From: Streptomyces sp. NBS 14/10
Lineage (GTDB): Bacteria; Actinomycetota; Actinomycetes; Streptomycetales; Streptomycetaceae
DNA: 64,000 bases
Reading direction: 5' to 3'
Assembly (NCBI RefSeq): GCF_002224125.1
Contig: NZ_NCSM01000008.1
Span: forward strand, 62,825 to 126,824
This document shows, in pieces, positions 26,130-34,490 of the stretch. The position numbers and the translations under genes are program-made. The notes beneath the pieces were generated by a model, which did not search any database, had not been told where the DNA came from, and saw only the letters and a program-made list of their open reading frames with translations. Position 1 is the stretch's first letter. Each line of letters opens with the position of its first letter.

Positions 26130-26678
26130 TCAGCGCACGGTCACCCGGTAGGTGACGGTGCGGGGAAGGTCGGGGGAGTAGCCTCCGGCGGATTTGTCCG
26201 TGCCGAAGGAGTTGGCGAGGACGATCCGGGTCTGCCCGGCCTTCAGCGCCTCGAAGGTGAAGTACTTGGTGTGGCCCCCGCCGACGAGTTCCTTCTCCCG
26301 GGCGGTCTGGTACGAGCTCTCGCCGACCTTGCGCAGCACCGCCGCCGACGGGCCGGGCTTGGCCACGCTCCAGTCGGCGCGCGCGGAGATGTTCTGCCGC
26401 ATGGCGATCGAGAACCGCTCGCCGCGCTTGACGGTGATCGGGCCCTCGGTGCGGTCCAGGTCCTTGGAGTAGGCCCGGTCCTGGTGGACCGTGCCGAGGC
26501 CGGTGGGTTTCGGGTTGGAGGACGGCGAGGGAGAGGACGAAGGCGAGGTCGAGGATGAGGACGAGGCCGGTTTGGCGTGCCCGTTGGGGGTGGCTGTGTC
26601 CTGGCAGCCCGCGGCGCAGAGCGTGAGGCCGGTCAGGAGCAGGGCGGAGAGGCGGCGACTGACTGTATTCATGATCAT
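26130..26678 (-). CDS. Lipoprotein resembling chagasin-type (I42) cysteine-peptidase inhibitors
   Basis: 182 residues. Signal peptide with lipobox ending at C25 (LTLCAAGC), a Ser/Pro linker to about residue 58, then a single beta domain of roughly 100 residues. The order GERFSIAMRQN, ADW, SAAVLRKVGESSYQ, LVGGGHTKYFTFEAL, GQTRIVLANSF and TVTYRVTV matches the I42 layout: the loop-4 GxGG and Phe-rich strand are clear, but the NPTTGY loop 2 is degenerate (NISAR). ATG at 26678 overlaps the stop of the papain-like gene upstream (ATGA), implying coupled synthesis; MNTVSRR at 26672 is the alternative. Likely an outward-facing inhibitor or immunity protein for the neighbouring peptidases. Confidence 0.7.
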   Translation of the reverse strand: MIMNTVSRRLSALLLTGLTLCAAGCQDTATPNGHAKPASSSSSTSPSSSPSPSSNPKPTGLGTVHQDRAYSKDLDRTEGPITVKRGERFSIAMRQNISARADWSVAKPGPSAAVLRKVGESSYQTAREKELVGGGHTKYFTFEALKAGQTRIVLANSFGTDKSAGGYSPDLPRTVTYRVTVR

Positions 26679-28237
26679 TTCGGTAGGGTGATGGAGTAGG
26701 CCTCTGGGAAGTAGCCGTTGTTCGAGTAGCCCATCCTGTTGTTGACGAAGTCGTCCTCGCTGACCCAGGTGGTGGTGCCCCACGGGTTGTAGACCTGGAG
26801 CCTGTCGCCCTCGTGCCCGACGATCATCATCGCGTGGGAGCCGGTGGAGCCCCTGACGGCGACCTGGACAGGCACGCCGTTGTCGAGCTGCCTCTCGACG
26901 GCGACCAGGGACGCGCGACGGTCGTCGGCGTTGTTCAGCTCCCGCGTGGAGTACTCCGTGCCGGTGCGGTCGCCCAACTCGGGGTTGTCGAGATATTTTT
27001 CCCGTTCGGCCCAGCTTATGCCGCCGCCATAGGGGAGCGGATCGCCGCCGGCGGCGTAGTGGGCGCGGTGCTGCTCATCCCGCAGGCGCTCGCTGAACGC
27101 GGTGGGGTTGTCGTATTTGGGGTCGCCGGGATGGCCGCCGGTCGTGAGCTGGAGGGCGTACAGGGGGTCGATCATCGCCCGGGCGTTGAGGGTGGACGAG
27201 GCGACGCACGTCCCGTCCCCGCCCTGGGTCCACTTGGCGCCCTGGTAGGTCACCTCGTTGGTACCGGCGTCGGTGCTCTGGATGACGACGGGGGTGAGGC
27301 GGTCGCTCAGCCACTGCGGGGACCGGCCGTGGATCTGCTCGGCGAAGCGGTCGATCTGCTTCAGATCGTGCCCCGCGGCCAGGGCCTTCATCAGATACGC
27401 CCGCTCCTGCGGGGACTTGGCGGAGGAGACCAGCCGGTCGAACTCCGCCCTGTCGTGCGCGCTCATCTTGTCCATGAACTCGGAGGAACGCTTGAGCTCG
27501 TTGGCGGTGAGGATCTCGTTGAGGTCGGCGGGGCCGCCGGGGGCGGCGGCGTCGGCGAGAACGAGCTGGTCGGCGTCTGTGAGCCCGTCGGCGGTGACCT
27601 TCCGGGCCCGGGCCTCGGACGCCAGCTTGGTGAGCGCCTTCTGGGCAGCGATGCCGGCGGCCTTGGCCTGGCCGGCGGCCTCGCTCATGTAGGAGACGCC
27701 GTCGAGGACGGCGGTCTTGGCCTCGCGCAGCTCGTCGGGCGCCATGATGAAGTCGCCCTTGTTCAGGATCGACCCCGCGACTTCGAGCGCGGTGAGCCCG
27801 TAGTCGTGCCTCGCCTGGGCCTTGCCGATGCCCATGGAGAGGGCCTTCAGTACGGGTACGGCCTCCTGGAGCTTCTGGGCCATCTGATCGGCGGAGTACG
27901 AGGCGGCGTTGATGACCTCGCTCGCCTTCGCCCCGGCGGTGCCCACCCACACGGCGGGCAGCCCGTCCTTGGCGACCTTCCGCAGATCGCCCTGGGCCCT
28001 GTCCACGATCGCGGCCGCTTTTCCGTAGCCCGCCGCGACACCGTCGATGTGGTCCGGGCTGCCGTGCGGGGCGGAGAACTCCCGCGCCTCGGCGATCGCG
28101 CCGGCCAGTTCGGTGCGGACCCTCATCTGATCGTCGAATGAATCGGGGTCCACCTTGATGGCCTGAACGCGCTTGTGCAGCTTGTTCAGCCCGTCCTCGT
28201 TGTCGGTGAACTTCTCTCTCAGCCTGCCCGTCGTCAT
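26675..28237 (-). CDS. WXG-motif protein with C-terminal papain-like cysteine peptidase domain (copy 1)
   Basis: 520 residues, same architecture as the protein at 24013–25611: helical N-terminus with W97-V-G99, shared middle block (VTADGLTDADQLVLADAA, LNEILTANELKRS, SPQERAYLMKALAAGHDLKQI), and a C-terminal domain with C344 (GGDGTCVASS), H468 (SHAMMIVGHEGDRL) and N484 (VYNPWGTTTWVSEDDF). The central substrate-facing region (about 385–460) is the most divergent part between the two copies, which suggests different targets. No signal peptide. First gene of the minus-strand cluster; the inhibitor-like lipoprotein gene overlaps its stop codon. Whether it is a toxin or a developmental peptidase is open. 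Confidence 0.82.
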   Translation of the reverse strand: MTTGRLREKFTDNEDGLNKLHKRVQAIKVDPDSFDDQMRVRTELAGAIAEAREFSAPHGSPDHIDGVAAGYGKAAAIVDRAQGDLRKVAKDGLPAVWVGTAGAKASEVINAASYSADQMAQKLQEAVPVLKALSMGIGKAQARHDYGLTALEVAGSILNKGDFIMAPDELREAKTAVLDGVSYMSEAAGQAKAAGIAAQKALTKLASEARARKVTADGLTDADQLVLADAAAPGGPADLNEILTANELKRSSEFMDKMSAHDRAEFDRLVSSAKSPQERAYLMKALAAGHDLKQIDRFAEQIHGRSPQWLSDRLTPVVIQSTDAGTNEVTYQGAKWTQGGDGTCVASSTLNARAMIDPLYALQLTTGGHPGDPKYDNPTAFSERLRDEQHRAHYAAGGDPLPYGGGISWAEREKYLDNPELGDRTGTEYSTRELNNADDRRASLVAVERQLDNGVPVQVAVRGSTGSHAMMIVGHEGDRLQVYNPWGTTTWVSEDDFVNNRMGYSNNGYFPEAYSITLPK

Positions 28238-28453
28238 TCGGCTTCCCCCTGTAGGACGCGCGGCAGGTCCACGTCAAACCGTGCTCGGCAGGTCCATGTC
28301 GAATGCACGGAAATCATAACGTCGTGGAGGAAGATCCAATAGATCCGCCGAGGTGGGCCCCTGGACCCGCTGGGTGGGCCCCTGGATCCACCGATGTAGG
28401 CCCCGGGTACGTGCCCCGGGGGCCCGTCTGGCCGGGAAGCTACCCTTGGGGGC
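28238..28453. other. Divergent promoter region with direct repeats
   Basis: Between the peptidase gene (minus) and purK (plus). GCAGGTCCACGTCAAA (from about 28261) is repeated as GCAGGTCCATGTCGAA (from about 28287). GGTGGGCCCCTGGA occurs at 28352–28365 and 28373–28386. CCCCGGGTACGTGCCCCGGGG near 28411 can fold. No ORF with a credible start is present; which signals serve which gene is unclear. Confidence 0.5.
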
Positions 28454-29593
28454 GTGACATTCCCGGTAGTCGGCATGGTCGGCGGCGGCCAGCTCGCCCG
28501 TATGACCCACGAAGCGGGCATCCCGCTCGGCATCAGATTCAAACTGCTCAGTGACACCCGCCAGGACTCGGCGGCCCAGGTGGTCAGCGACGTCGTGGTG
28601 GGCGACTACCGCGACCTGGAGACCCTTCGTGCTTTCGCACAAGGCTGTGATGTGATCACCTTCGATCACGAACATGTCCCGGCCGAGCATCTGCGCGCCC
28701 TGGAGGCGGACGGCGTCGTCATCCGCCCCGGCGTCGAGGCGCTGCTGCACGCCCAGGACAAGGGTGTGATGCGGGAGCGGCTGCGCACGGCCGGGGTGTC
28801 CTGCCCCCGCCACCGCATCGTGGCGGACCCCGCTGACGTGGAGCGTTTTGCCGAGGAGGGCGACGGTTTTCCGGTCGTTCTGAAAACGGTCCGCGGCGGC
28901 TACGACGGCAAGGGGGTGTGGGTCGTCGGCGACGCCGAGGAGGCGGCCGAGCCCTTCCGCGCCGGGGTGCCGGTGCTCGCCGAGGAGAAGGTCGACTTCG
29001 CCCGCGAGCTCGCCGCCAATGTCGTACGGTCCCCGCACGGCCAGGCCGTCGCCTACCCCGTCGTCGAGTCGATCCAGGTGAACGGGGTCTGCGACACGGT
29101 CATCGCCCCGGCCCCCGGGCTCGGCGAGGAGCTGTCCGGCCAGGCCCAGGAGATGGCGCTCAAGATCGCGGCGGAGCTCGGGGTCGTCGGCCATCTCGCG
29201 GTTGAGCTCTTCGAGACCCGGGACGGGCGGCTGCTGGTCAACGAGCTGGCGATGCGCCCGCACAATTCCGGCCACTGGACCCAGGACGGCGCCGTCACCT
29301 CCCAGTTCGCCAACCATGTGCGCGCCGTGCTCGACCTGCCGCTCGGCGACCCGCGCCCGCGCGCCACCTGGACCGTGATGACCAATGTGCTCGGCGGCGA
29401 CTTCCCCGATATGTACGCCGCCTATCTGCACTGCATGGCGCGTGACCCGGCGCTGAAGATCCATATGTACGGCAAGGACGTGAAGCCCGGCCGCAAGGTC
29501 GGCCACGTCAACACCTACGGCGACGACCTGGCCGACGTGCGCGAGCGCGGCCGTCACGCCGCCGACTACCTCCGAGGGACCATCACCGAATGA
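28454..29593 (+). CDS. purK: 5-(carboxyamino)imidazole ribonucleotide synthase
   Basis: 379-residue ATP-grasp enzyme: 5-aminoimidazole ribonucleotide + ATP + bicarbonate to N5-CAIR in purine synthesis. [12 protein letters not shown] is the N-terminal fold, [18 protein letters not shown] the ATP-grasp lysine/glycine loop, and [27 protein letters not shown] the metal- and ATP-binding C-terminal segment. GTG start at 28454. The stop overlaps the purE start (ATGA), a standard purKE operon. Confidence 0.96.
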   Translation: MTFPVVGMVGGGQLARMTHEAGIPLGIRFKLLSDTRQDSAAQVVSDVVVGDYRDLETLRAFAQGCDVITFDHEHVPAEHLRALEADGVVIRPGVEALLHAQDKGVMRERLRTAGVSCPRHRIVADPADVERFAEEGDGFPVVLKTVRGGYDGKGVWVVGDAEEAAEPFRAGVPVLAEEKVDFARELAANVVRSPHGQAVAYPVVESIQVNGVCDTVIAPAPGLGEELSGQAQEMALKIAAELGVVGHLAVELFETRDGRLLVNELAMRPHNSGHWTQDGAVTSQFANHVRAVLDLPLGDPRPRATWTVMTNVLGGDFPDMYAAYLHCMARDPALKIHMYGKDVKPGRKVGHVNTYGDDLADVRERGRHAADYLRGTITE

Positions 29594-30123
29594 GCAGCCC
29601 CAGCGCCCCCGTCGTCGGCATCGTCATGGGCTCCGACTCCGACTGGCCCGTGATGGAGGAGGCGGCGAAGGCCCTCGACGAGTTCGAGATCCCGTACGAG
29701 GTGGATGTCGTCTCCGCCCACCGCATGCCGCGCGAGATGGTCGCGTACGGCGAGAACGCGGCGCCCCGCGGCCTCAAGGCGATCATCGCGGGCGCCGGCG
29801 GCGCCGCCCACCTCCCGGGCATGCTGGCCTCCGTCACCCCGCTGCCGGTGATCGGCGTGCCGGTCCCGCTCAAGTACCTGGACGGGATGGACTCGCTGCT
29901 CTCGATCGTCCAGATGCCCGCGGGCGTGCCCGTGGCCACCGTCTCCGTCGGCGGCGCCCGTAACGCCGGGCTGCTGGCTGCCCGCATGCTGGCCGCCCAC
30001 GACCCCGAACTGCTCGCCCGGATGCGCGACTTCCAGGAGGAGCTGAACGAGCAGGCCACGCAGAAGGGCAAGCGGCTGCGGGCCAAGGTGGAGAGCGCGG
30101 GGTCGTTCGGCTTCGGGAAGTAG
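29590..30123 (+). CDS. purE: N5-carboxyaminoimidazole ribonucleotide mutase
   Basis: 177 residues, class I PurE converting N5-CAIR to CAIR. Motifs: [17 protein letters not shown], the catalytic-His loop [30 protein letters not shown], and [47 protein letters not shown]. Translationally coupled to purK by a four-base overlap. Confidence 0.97.
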   Translation: MSSPSAPVVGIVMGSDSDWPVMEEAAKALDEFEIPYEVDVVSAHRMPREMVAYGENAAPRGLKAIIAGAGGAAHLPGMLASVTPLPVIGVPVPLKYLDGMDSLLSIVQMPAGVPVATVSVGGARNAGLLAARMLAAHDPELLARMRDFQEELNEQATQKGKRLRAKVESAGSFGFGK

Positions 30124-30215
30124 CGCGCTCCGGGAAGTAACGGGCGGGGCACACGGGACGCGGCTGCTGCCCGTGGCCCCGTGACTTGGCGGGGGCCCCG
30201 TAAGAGGATGGGGCA

Positions 30216-31412
30216 ATGACCGACCGACTCGCGCAAGCCCGTGCCCTGCTGGCCGCCCACCCCGTCGTCGACGGCCACAACGACCTCCCGTGGGCCCTGC
30301 GCGAGCAGGTCCGCTACGACCTGAACCAGCGCGATATCGCCCTCGACCAGCGCGCCCACCTCCACACCGACATCCCGCGGCTGCGGGCCGGCGGCGTGGG
30401 CGCGCAGTTCTGGTCCGTCTACGTACCCTCGAGCCTGAGCGGCGACTCCGCCGTCAGCGCCACCCTCGAACAGATCGACGTGGTGCGGCAGCTGGCCGAC
30501 CGCTACGGCTCCGATCTGCGGCTCGCCCGTACCGCCGAAGACATGGAGGCGGCGCGGGCCGAGGGCCGGATCGCCTCCCTCATGGGCGCCGAGGGCGGCC
30601 ACAGCATCAACTGCTCGCTCGCCACCCTGCGCGCGCTGTACGAACTCGGCGTGCGCTATATGACGCTCACGCACAACGACAACACCCCCTGGGCGGACTC
30701 GGCGACCGACGAGCCGCGCGCGAGCGGCCTCACCCGCTTCGGCGAGGAGGTCGTCCGGGAGATGAACCGGCTCGGCATGCTCGTCGACCTCTCGCATGTC
30801 TCGGCGGACACCATGCGGGACGCGCTGCGGGTGTCCGACGCCCCCGTCGTCTTCTCGCACTCCTCGGCGCGCGCCGTCTGCGACCACCCGCGGAACATCC
30901 CCGACGATGTGCTGGCCCAGCTGCCCGCCAACGGCGGTGTGGCGATGGTCACGTTCGTCCCGAAGTTCGTCCTGCCACAGGCCGTGGCGTGGACGCGGGC
31001 GGCGGAGGAGAACCTGCGCGCCCATGGCCTGGACCCGCTGGCCACCACGCCCGAGGCGATCAAGGTCCACCAGGCGTACGAGGAGGCCAACCCTCGCCCG
31101 GTGGCCACGGCCGCCACCGTCGCCGACCACCTCGACCATATGCGGGAGGTGGCGGGCATCGACCACCTCGGCATCGGCGGCGACTACGACGGCACGCCCT
31201 TCACCCCCGAGGACCTCGCCGATGTCGCGGGCTATCCGAACCTGATCGCCGAACTGCTGGAGCGCCGCTGGTCCGAGGCCGACCTGGCCAAGCTGACCTG
31301 GCAGAACGCGGTACGGGTGGTACGCGACGCGGAGGCGGTGGCGCGCGACCTCGGCACCCACCGGGCGCCTTCCCTCGCGACCATCGAGGAGCTGGACGCG
31401 GCGGGCGCGTGA
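30216..31412 (+). CDS. Membrane dipeptidase (M19, renal dipeptidase family)
   Basis: 398 residues. Zinc ligands and signatures are visible: [14 protein letters not shown] (HxD), [10 protein letters not shown] (bridging Glu), [24 protein letters not shown] and [11 protein letters not shown]. The family hydrolyses dipeptides including D-containing ones. No signal peptide is apparent, so it is probably cytoplasmic here. ATG with AAGAGGA upstream; 92 bp after purE and possibly co-transcribed. Confidence 0.93.
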   Translation: MTDRLAQARALLAAHPVVDGHNDLPWALREQVRYDLNQRDIALDQRAHLHTDIPRLRAGGVGAQFWSVYVPSSLSGDSAVSATLEQIDVVRQLADRYGSDLRLARTAEDMEAARAEGRIASLMGAEGGHSINCSLATLRALYELGVRYMTLTHNDNTPWADSATDEPRASGLTRFGEEVVREMNRLGMLVDLSHVSADTMRDALRVSDAPVVFSHSSARAVCDHPRNIPDDVLAQLPANGGVAMVTFVPKFVLPQAVAWTRAAEENLRAHGLDPLATTPEAIKVHQAYEEANPRPVATAATVADHLDHMREVAGIDHLGIGGDYDGTPFTPEDLADVAGYPNLIAELLERRWSEADLAKLTWQNAVRVVRDAEAVARDLGTHRAPSLATIEELDAAGA

Positions 31413-31417
31413 CGGCG

Positions 31418-31439
31418 GCGGGCGCCTGAGGGCGCCCGC
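31418..31439. terminator. Short GC-rich terminator hairpin
   Basis: GCGGGCGCC (31418–31426) pairs with GGCGCCCGC (31431–31439) around a TGAG loop, directly after the dipeptidase stop and upstream of the convergent UDP-sugar dehydrogenase end. Confidence 0.65.
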
Positions 31440-31507
31440 GCCGGTTGAGCGGTTGCGCGGGGGCTGGACGGTGGGGCGGCTGCGCGGCGCGGACGGCTAG
31501 GGGACGG

Positions 31508-32848
31508 CTACACGGTGGGGCGGCCCAGCGCCCGGTAGGTCCAGCCGGCCTCGCGCCACCGCTCCGGGTCGAGCGCGTTGCGCCCGTCCAGGATCCGGCG
31601 CTCCGCGACCGCCCCGCCCAGCGACGCCGGGTCCAGCTCGCGGAACTCGGCCCACTCGGTCAGATGCAGCACCGCGTGCGCGCCCTGCGCGGCCGCCGGC
31701 GCGCTGGGCGCGTAGGCGAGGGTCGGGAAGAGGGCACGCGCGTTGTCCATGCCCTTGGGGTCGAAGACGGTGACCTGGGCGCCCTGGAGGTGGATCTGCC
31801 CCGCGACATTGAGCGCGGGGGAGTCCCGTACGTCGTCCGAGTCCGGCTTGAAGGTCGCCCCCAGTACCGCGACGCGCTTGCCGAGGAAGCTGCCGCCGAC
31901 GGCCTCGCGGGCCAGCTCGACCATGTGGCCGCGCCGCCGCATGTTGATCGAGTCGACCTCGCGCAGGAAGGTCAGCGCCTGGTCGGCGCCGAGCTCGCCG
32001 GCGCGCGCCATGAAGGCCCGGATGTCCTTGGGCAGACAGCCGCCGCCGAAGCCGATCCCGGCCCGCAGGAACTTCTTTCCGATCCGCTCGTCATGGCCGA
32101 TGGCCTCGGCCAGCTTGACCACATCGCCGTCCGACGCCTCGCAGACCTCGGCCATGGCGTTGATGAACGAGATCTTGGTGGCGAGGAAGGAGTTCGCCGC
32201 GGTCTTCACCAGCTCGGCGGTCGGGAAGTCGGTGACGACGAACGGCGAGCCTTCAGCGAGCGGCGTCTCGTAAACCTCGCGCAGCACCTTTTCCGCACGG
32301 TCACTCGTCACGCCGACCACGATGCGGTCCGGGTGCAGGGTGTCCTGTACGGCGAAGCCCTCGCGCAGAAACTCCGGGTTCCAGGCCAGCTCGGCGTCCG
32401 CCCCCACCGGGGCCAGCTCCGCCAGCCGGGCCGCGAGCCGGACCGCGCTGCCGACCGGGACGGTGGACTTGCCCACGACCAGGGCCGGGCGGCGCAGATG
32501 CGGGGCGAGCGAGTCGATGGCGGCGTCGACGTAACTCATGTCACAGGCGTACTCGCCGTGCTTCTGCGGAGTGTTCACACAGACGAAGTGGATATCGCCG
32601 AACTCGCCGACCTCCTCGTAGGAGGTGGTGAAGCGCAGCCGCCCCGTCGATCCCTCGAACCCCGGGACATGCCGCCGCAGCAGTTCCTCAAGGCCCGGTT
32701 CGTACATCGGGGCCTTGCCGGCCGCGAGCGTCTCGATCTTCTCCGGGACCACGTCCAGGCCAAGCACCTCGAAGCCGAGCTCGGCCATGGCCGCGGCGTG
32801 GGTGGCGCCCAGGTAGCCGGTGCCGATCACGGTGATCTTGAGGGCCAT
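31508..32848 (-). CDS. UDP-glucose/GDP-mannose 6-dehydrogenase family protein
   Basis: 446 residues. NAD-binding ITVIGTGYLG at the N-terminus, the central K/N region (TAELVKTAANSFLATKISFIN) and the catalytic Cys271 in GIGFGGGCLPKD. It oxidises a nucleotide sugar (most likely UDP-glucose) to the uronic acid for envelope polysaccharide. ATG at 32848 has AGGAG seven bases upstream; longer in-frame sequence is not family-like. Substrate specificity is not resolvable from sequence. Confidence 0.94.
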   Translation of the reverse strand: MALKITVIGTGYLGATHAAAMAELGFEVLGLDVVPEKIETLAAGKAPMYEPGLEELLRRHVPGFEGSTGRLRFTTSYEEVGEFGDIHFVCVNTPQKHGEYACDMSYVDAAIDSLAPHLRRPALVVGKSTVPVGSAVRLAARLAELAPVGADAELAWNPEFLREGFAVQDTLHPDRIVVGVTSDRAEKVLREVYETPLAEGSPFVVTDFPTAELVKTAANSFLATKISFINAMAEVCEASDGDVVKLAEAIGHDERIGKKFLRAGIGFGGGCLPKDIRAFMARAGELGADQALTFLREVDSINMRRRGHMVELAREAVGGSFLGKRVAVLGATFKPDSDDVRDSPALNVAGQIHLQGAQVTVFDPKGMDNARALFPTLAYAPSAPAAAQGAHAVLHLTEWAEFRELDPASLGGAVAERRILDGRNALDPERWREAGWTYRALGRPTV

Positions 32849-33009
32849 GCGTGCTCCTGTAGGCGTGCGGGCGGGATGCGCTGCCTGAGCATAGTCGCGC
32901 CCGCGCGCGAGCTCCGATCCGCTGCCCCTCTCCCTGCCCTTCCCTCCCCGCCCCTCCCTGCCGTCCGCTGTCGGCAAAGTCACCTGTACCTGCCTGGGAC
33001 GGCGCTCTA

Positions 33010-33040
33010 GAATTCAGTTACTTAACGGTAGTTAGCACTC
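33010..33040. promoter_or_regulatory. AT-rich promoter region with inverted-repeat-like element before acyl-CoA dehydrogenase
   Basis: TAGAATTCAGTTACTTAACG then GTAGTTAGCACTC is conspicuously AT-rich for this genome. TTAAC-GGTA-GTTAG forms a near-perfect inverted repeat. It is a candidate operator for a fatty-acid-responsive regulator; inference only. Confidence 0.4.
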
Positions 33041-33057
33041 AGGGGAGTGAGAAGATC

Positions 33058-34230
33058 TTGGCGAGTTCCGTGGACTTCGACCTGTACCGGCCGTTGGAGG
33101 AGCACGACATGCTCCGCGAATCGGTGCGCTCGCTCGCCGAGGCGAAGATCGCCCCCCACGCCGCAGCGGTCGACGAGGAGGCCCGCTTCCCTCAGGAGGC
33201 GCTGGAGGCCCTGGTCGCCAACGACCTGCACGCGGTGCACGTACCCGAGTCGTACGGCGGCGCGGGCGCGGACGCCCTCGCGACCGTGATCGTCATCGAG
33301 GAGGTCGCCCGCGTCTGCGCGTCCTCCTCCCTGATCCCCGCCGTCAACAAGCTGGGCTCCCTCCCGGTGATCCTCTCCGGCTCCGAGGAGCTGAAGAAGA
33401 AGTACCTGGCGCCGCTGGCCAAGGGCGACGCGATGTTCTCGTACTGTCTGAGCGAGCCGGACGCGGGCTCCGACGCGGCCGGTATGAAGACCAAGGCCGT
33501 GCGCGACGGCGACCACTACGTCCTCAACGGCGTCAAGCGCTGGATCACCAACGCCGGGGTCTCCGAGTACTACACCGTCATGGCCGTGACCGACCCCGAC
33601 AAGCGCTCCAAGGGCATATCCGCCTTCGTCGTCGAGAAGTCCGATGAGGGCGTCTCCTTCGGCGCCCCCGAGAAGAAGCTCGGCATCAAGGGCTCCCCGA
33701 CCCGCGAGGTCTACCTCGACAACGTCCGGATCCCCGCCGACCGCATGATCGGCGCCGAGGGCACCGGCTTCGCCACCGCCATGAAGACCCTCGACCACAC
33801 CCGTATCACCATCGCCGCCCAGGCCCTCGGCATCGCCCAGGGCGCCCTGGACTACGCGAAGGGCTATGTCCAGGAGCGCAAGCAGTTCGGCAAGCCGATC
33901 GCCGACTTCCAGGGCATCCAGTTCATGCTCGCCGACATGGCCATGAAGCTCGAGGCCGCCCGCCAGCTCACCTACGCGGCCGCCGCCAGGTCCGAGCGCG
34001 TCGCCGCCGGAGCCGGGAAGGAAGACCTCACCTTCTTCGGCGCCGCCGCCAAGTGCTACGCCTCCGACGCCGCCATGGAGATCACCACCGACGCGGTCCA
34101 GCTCCTCGGCGGCTACGGCTACACCCGCGACTACCCGGTCGAGCGCATGATGCGCGACGCCAAGATTACGCAAATTTATGAAGGCACGAATCAGGTGCAG
34201 CGGATCGTGATGGCCAGGAACCTGCCCTAG
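33058..34230 (+). CDS. Acyl-CoA dehydrogenase
   Basis: 390 residues, FAD flavoprotein of fatty or branched-chain acyl-CoA oxidation. Family motifs: YCLSEPDAGSDAAGMKTKAV (FAD/substrate loop), RWITNAGVSEYYTVMAV, KQFGKPIADFQGIQFMLADMA, LLGGYGYTRDYPVERMMRDAKITQIYEGTNQVQRIVMAR. The catalytic Glu is E375 in YEGTNQ. A TTG start at 33058 with AGGGGAG upstream was used. Substrate chain length is not evident. Confidence 0.95.
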   Translation: MASSVDFDLYRPLEEHDMLRESVRSLAEAKIAPHAAAVDEEARFPQEALEALVANDLHAVHVPESYGGAGADALATVIVIEEVARVCASSSLIPAVNKLGSLPVILSGSEELKKKYLAPLAKGDAMFSYCLSEPDAGSDAAGMKTKAVRDGDHYVLNGVKRWITNAGVSEYYTVMAVTDPDKRSKGISAFVVEKSDEGVSFGAPEKKLGIKGSPTREVYLDNVRIPADRMIGAEGTGFATAMKTLDHTRITIAAQALGIAQGALDYAKGYVQERKQFGKPIADFQGIQFMLADMAMKLEAARQLTYAAAARSERVAAGAGKEDLTFFGAAAKCYASDAAMEITTDAVQLLGGYGYTRDYPVERMMRDAKITQIYEGTNQVQRIVMARNLP

Positions 34231-34490
34231 CGGTCGACAGCAGTCGAGAGAACGCCCCTGCCGATCGTCATAGGTGGTAGGGGTGTTCGGGTCCGTGCTG
34301 GAAGATCAGCGTTTTACGCCGCGCACGATCAAGGTTCCGGCGCGGAGGCGGAGCGTCTGCTCGGGGTCGCGCTTCAGGTTGGCCGTGAGGGGGGCGCGGC
34401 GCCCGGGGCATCGTGGCTGCGCCCGTTAATTCCTTCAGCATTTGAGTGGATTCGGCCTGCGCGCGTGCCCGGAGCCATGACAATGTGTGC
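34231..34490. pseudogene. Decayed fragment of an MmcQ/YjbR-type gene
   Basis: On the minus strand, about 34338–34400 matches the coding strand of the intact gene at 35557–35922 over the stretch that includes GCGCGGAG, CTGCTC-GGGTCGC, CTTCAGGTT and GCCGTGAGGGGG. No open frame of useful length remains, so it looks like a remnant of a duplicated or older copy. The remainder of the interval holds the promoter of the DUF5954-like gene. Confidence 0.6.

Noticed and set aside
23601..28237. A complete type VII secretion locus
   Set aside because: No EccB/C/D/E, mycosin or PPE genes are encoded nearby; only candidate substrates and partners are present, so export must rely on genes elsewhere.
31440..31507. 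Small gene between dipeptidase and UDP-sugar dehydrogenase
   Set aside because: Too short, GC-repetitive (GGGGCGGCTGCGCGGC), without ribosome-binding site.
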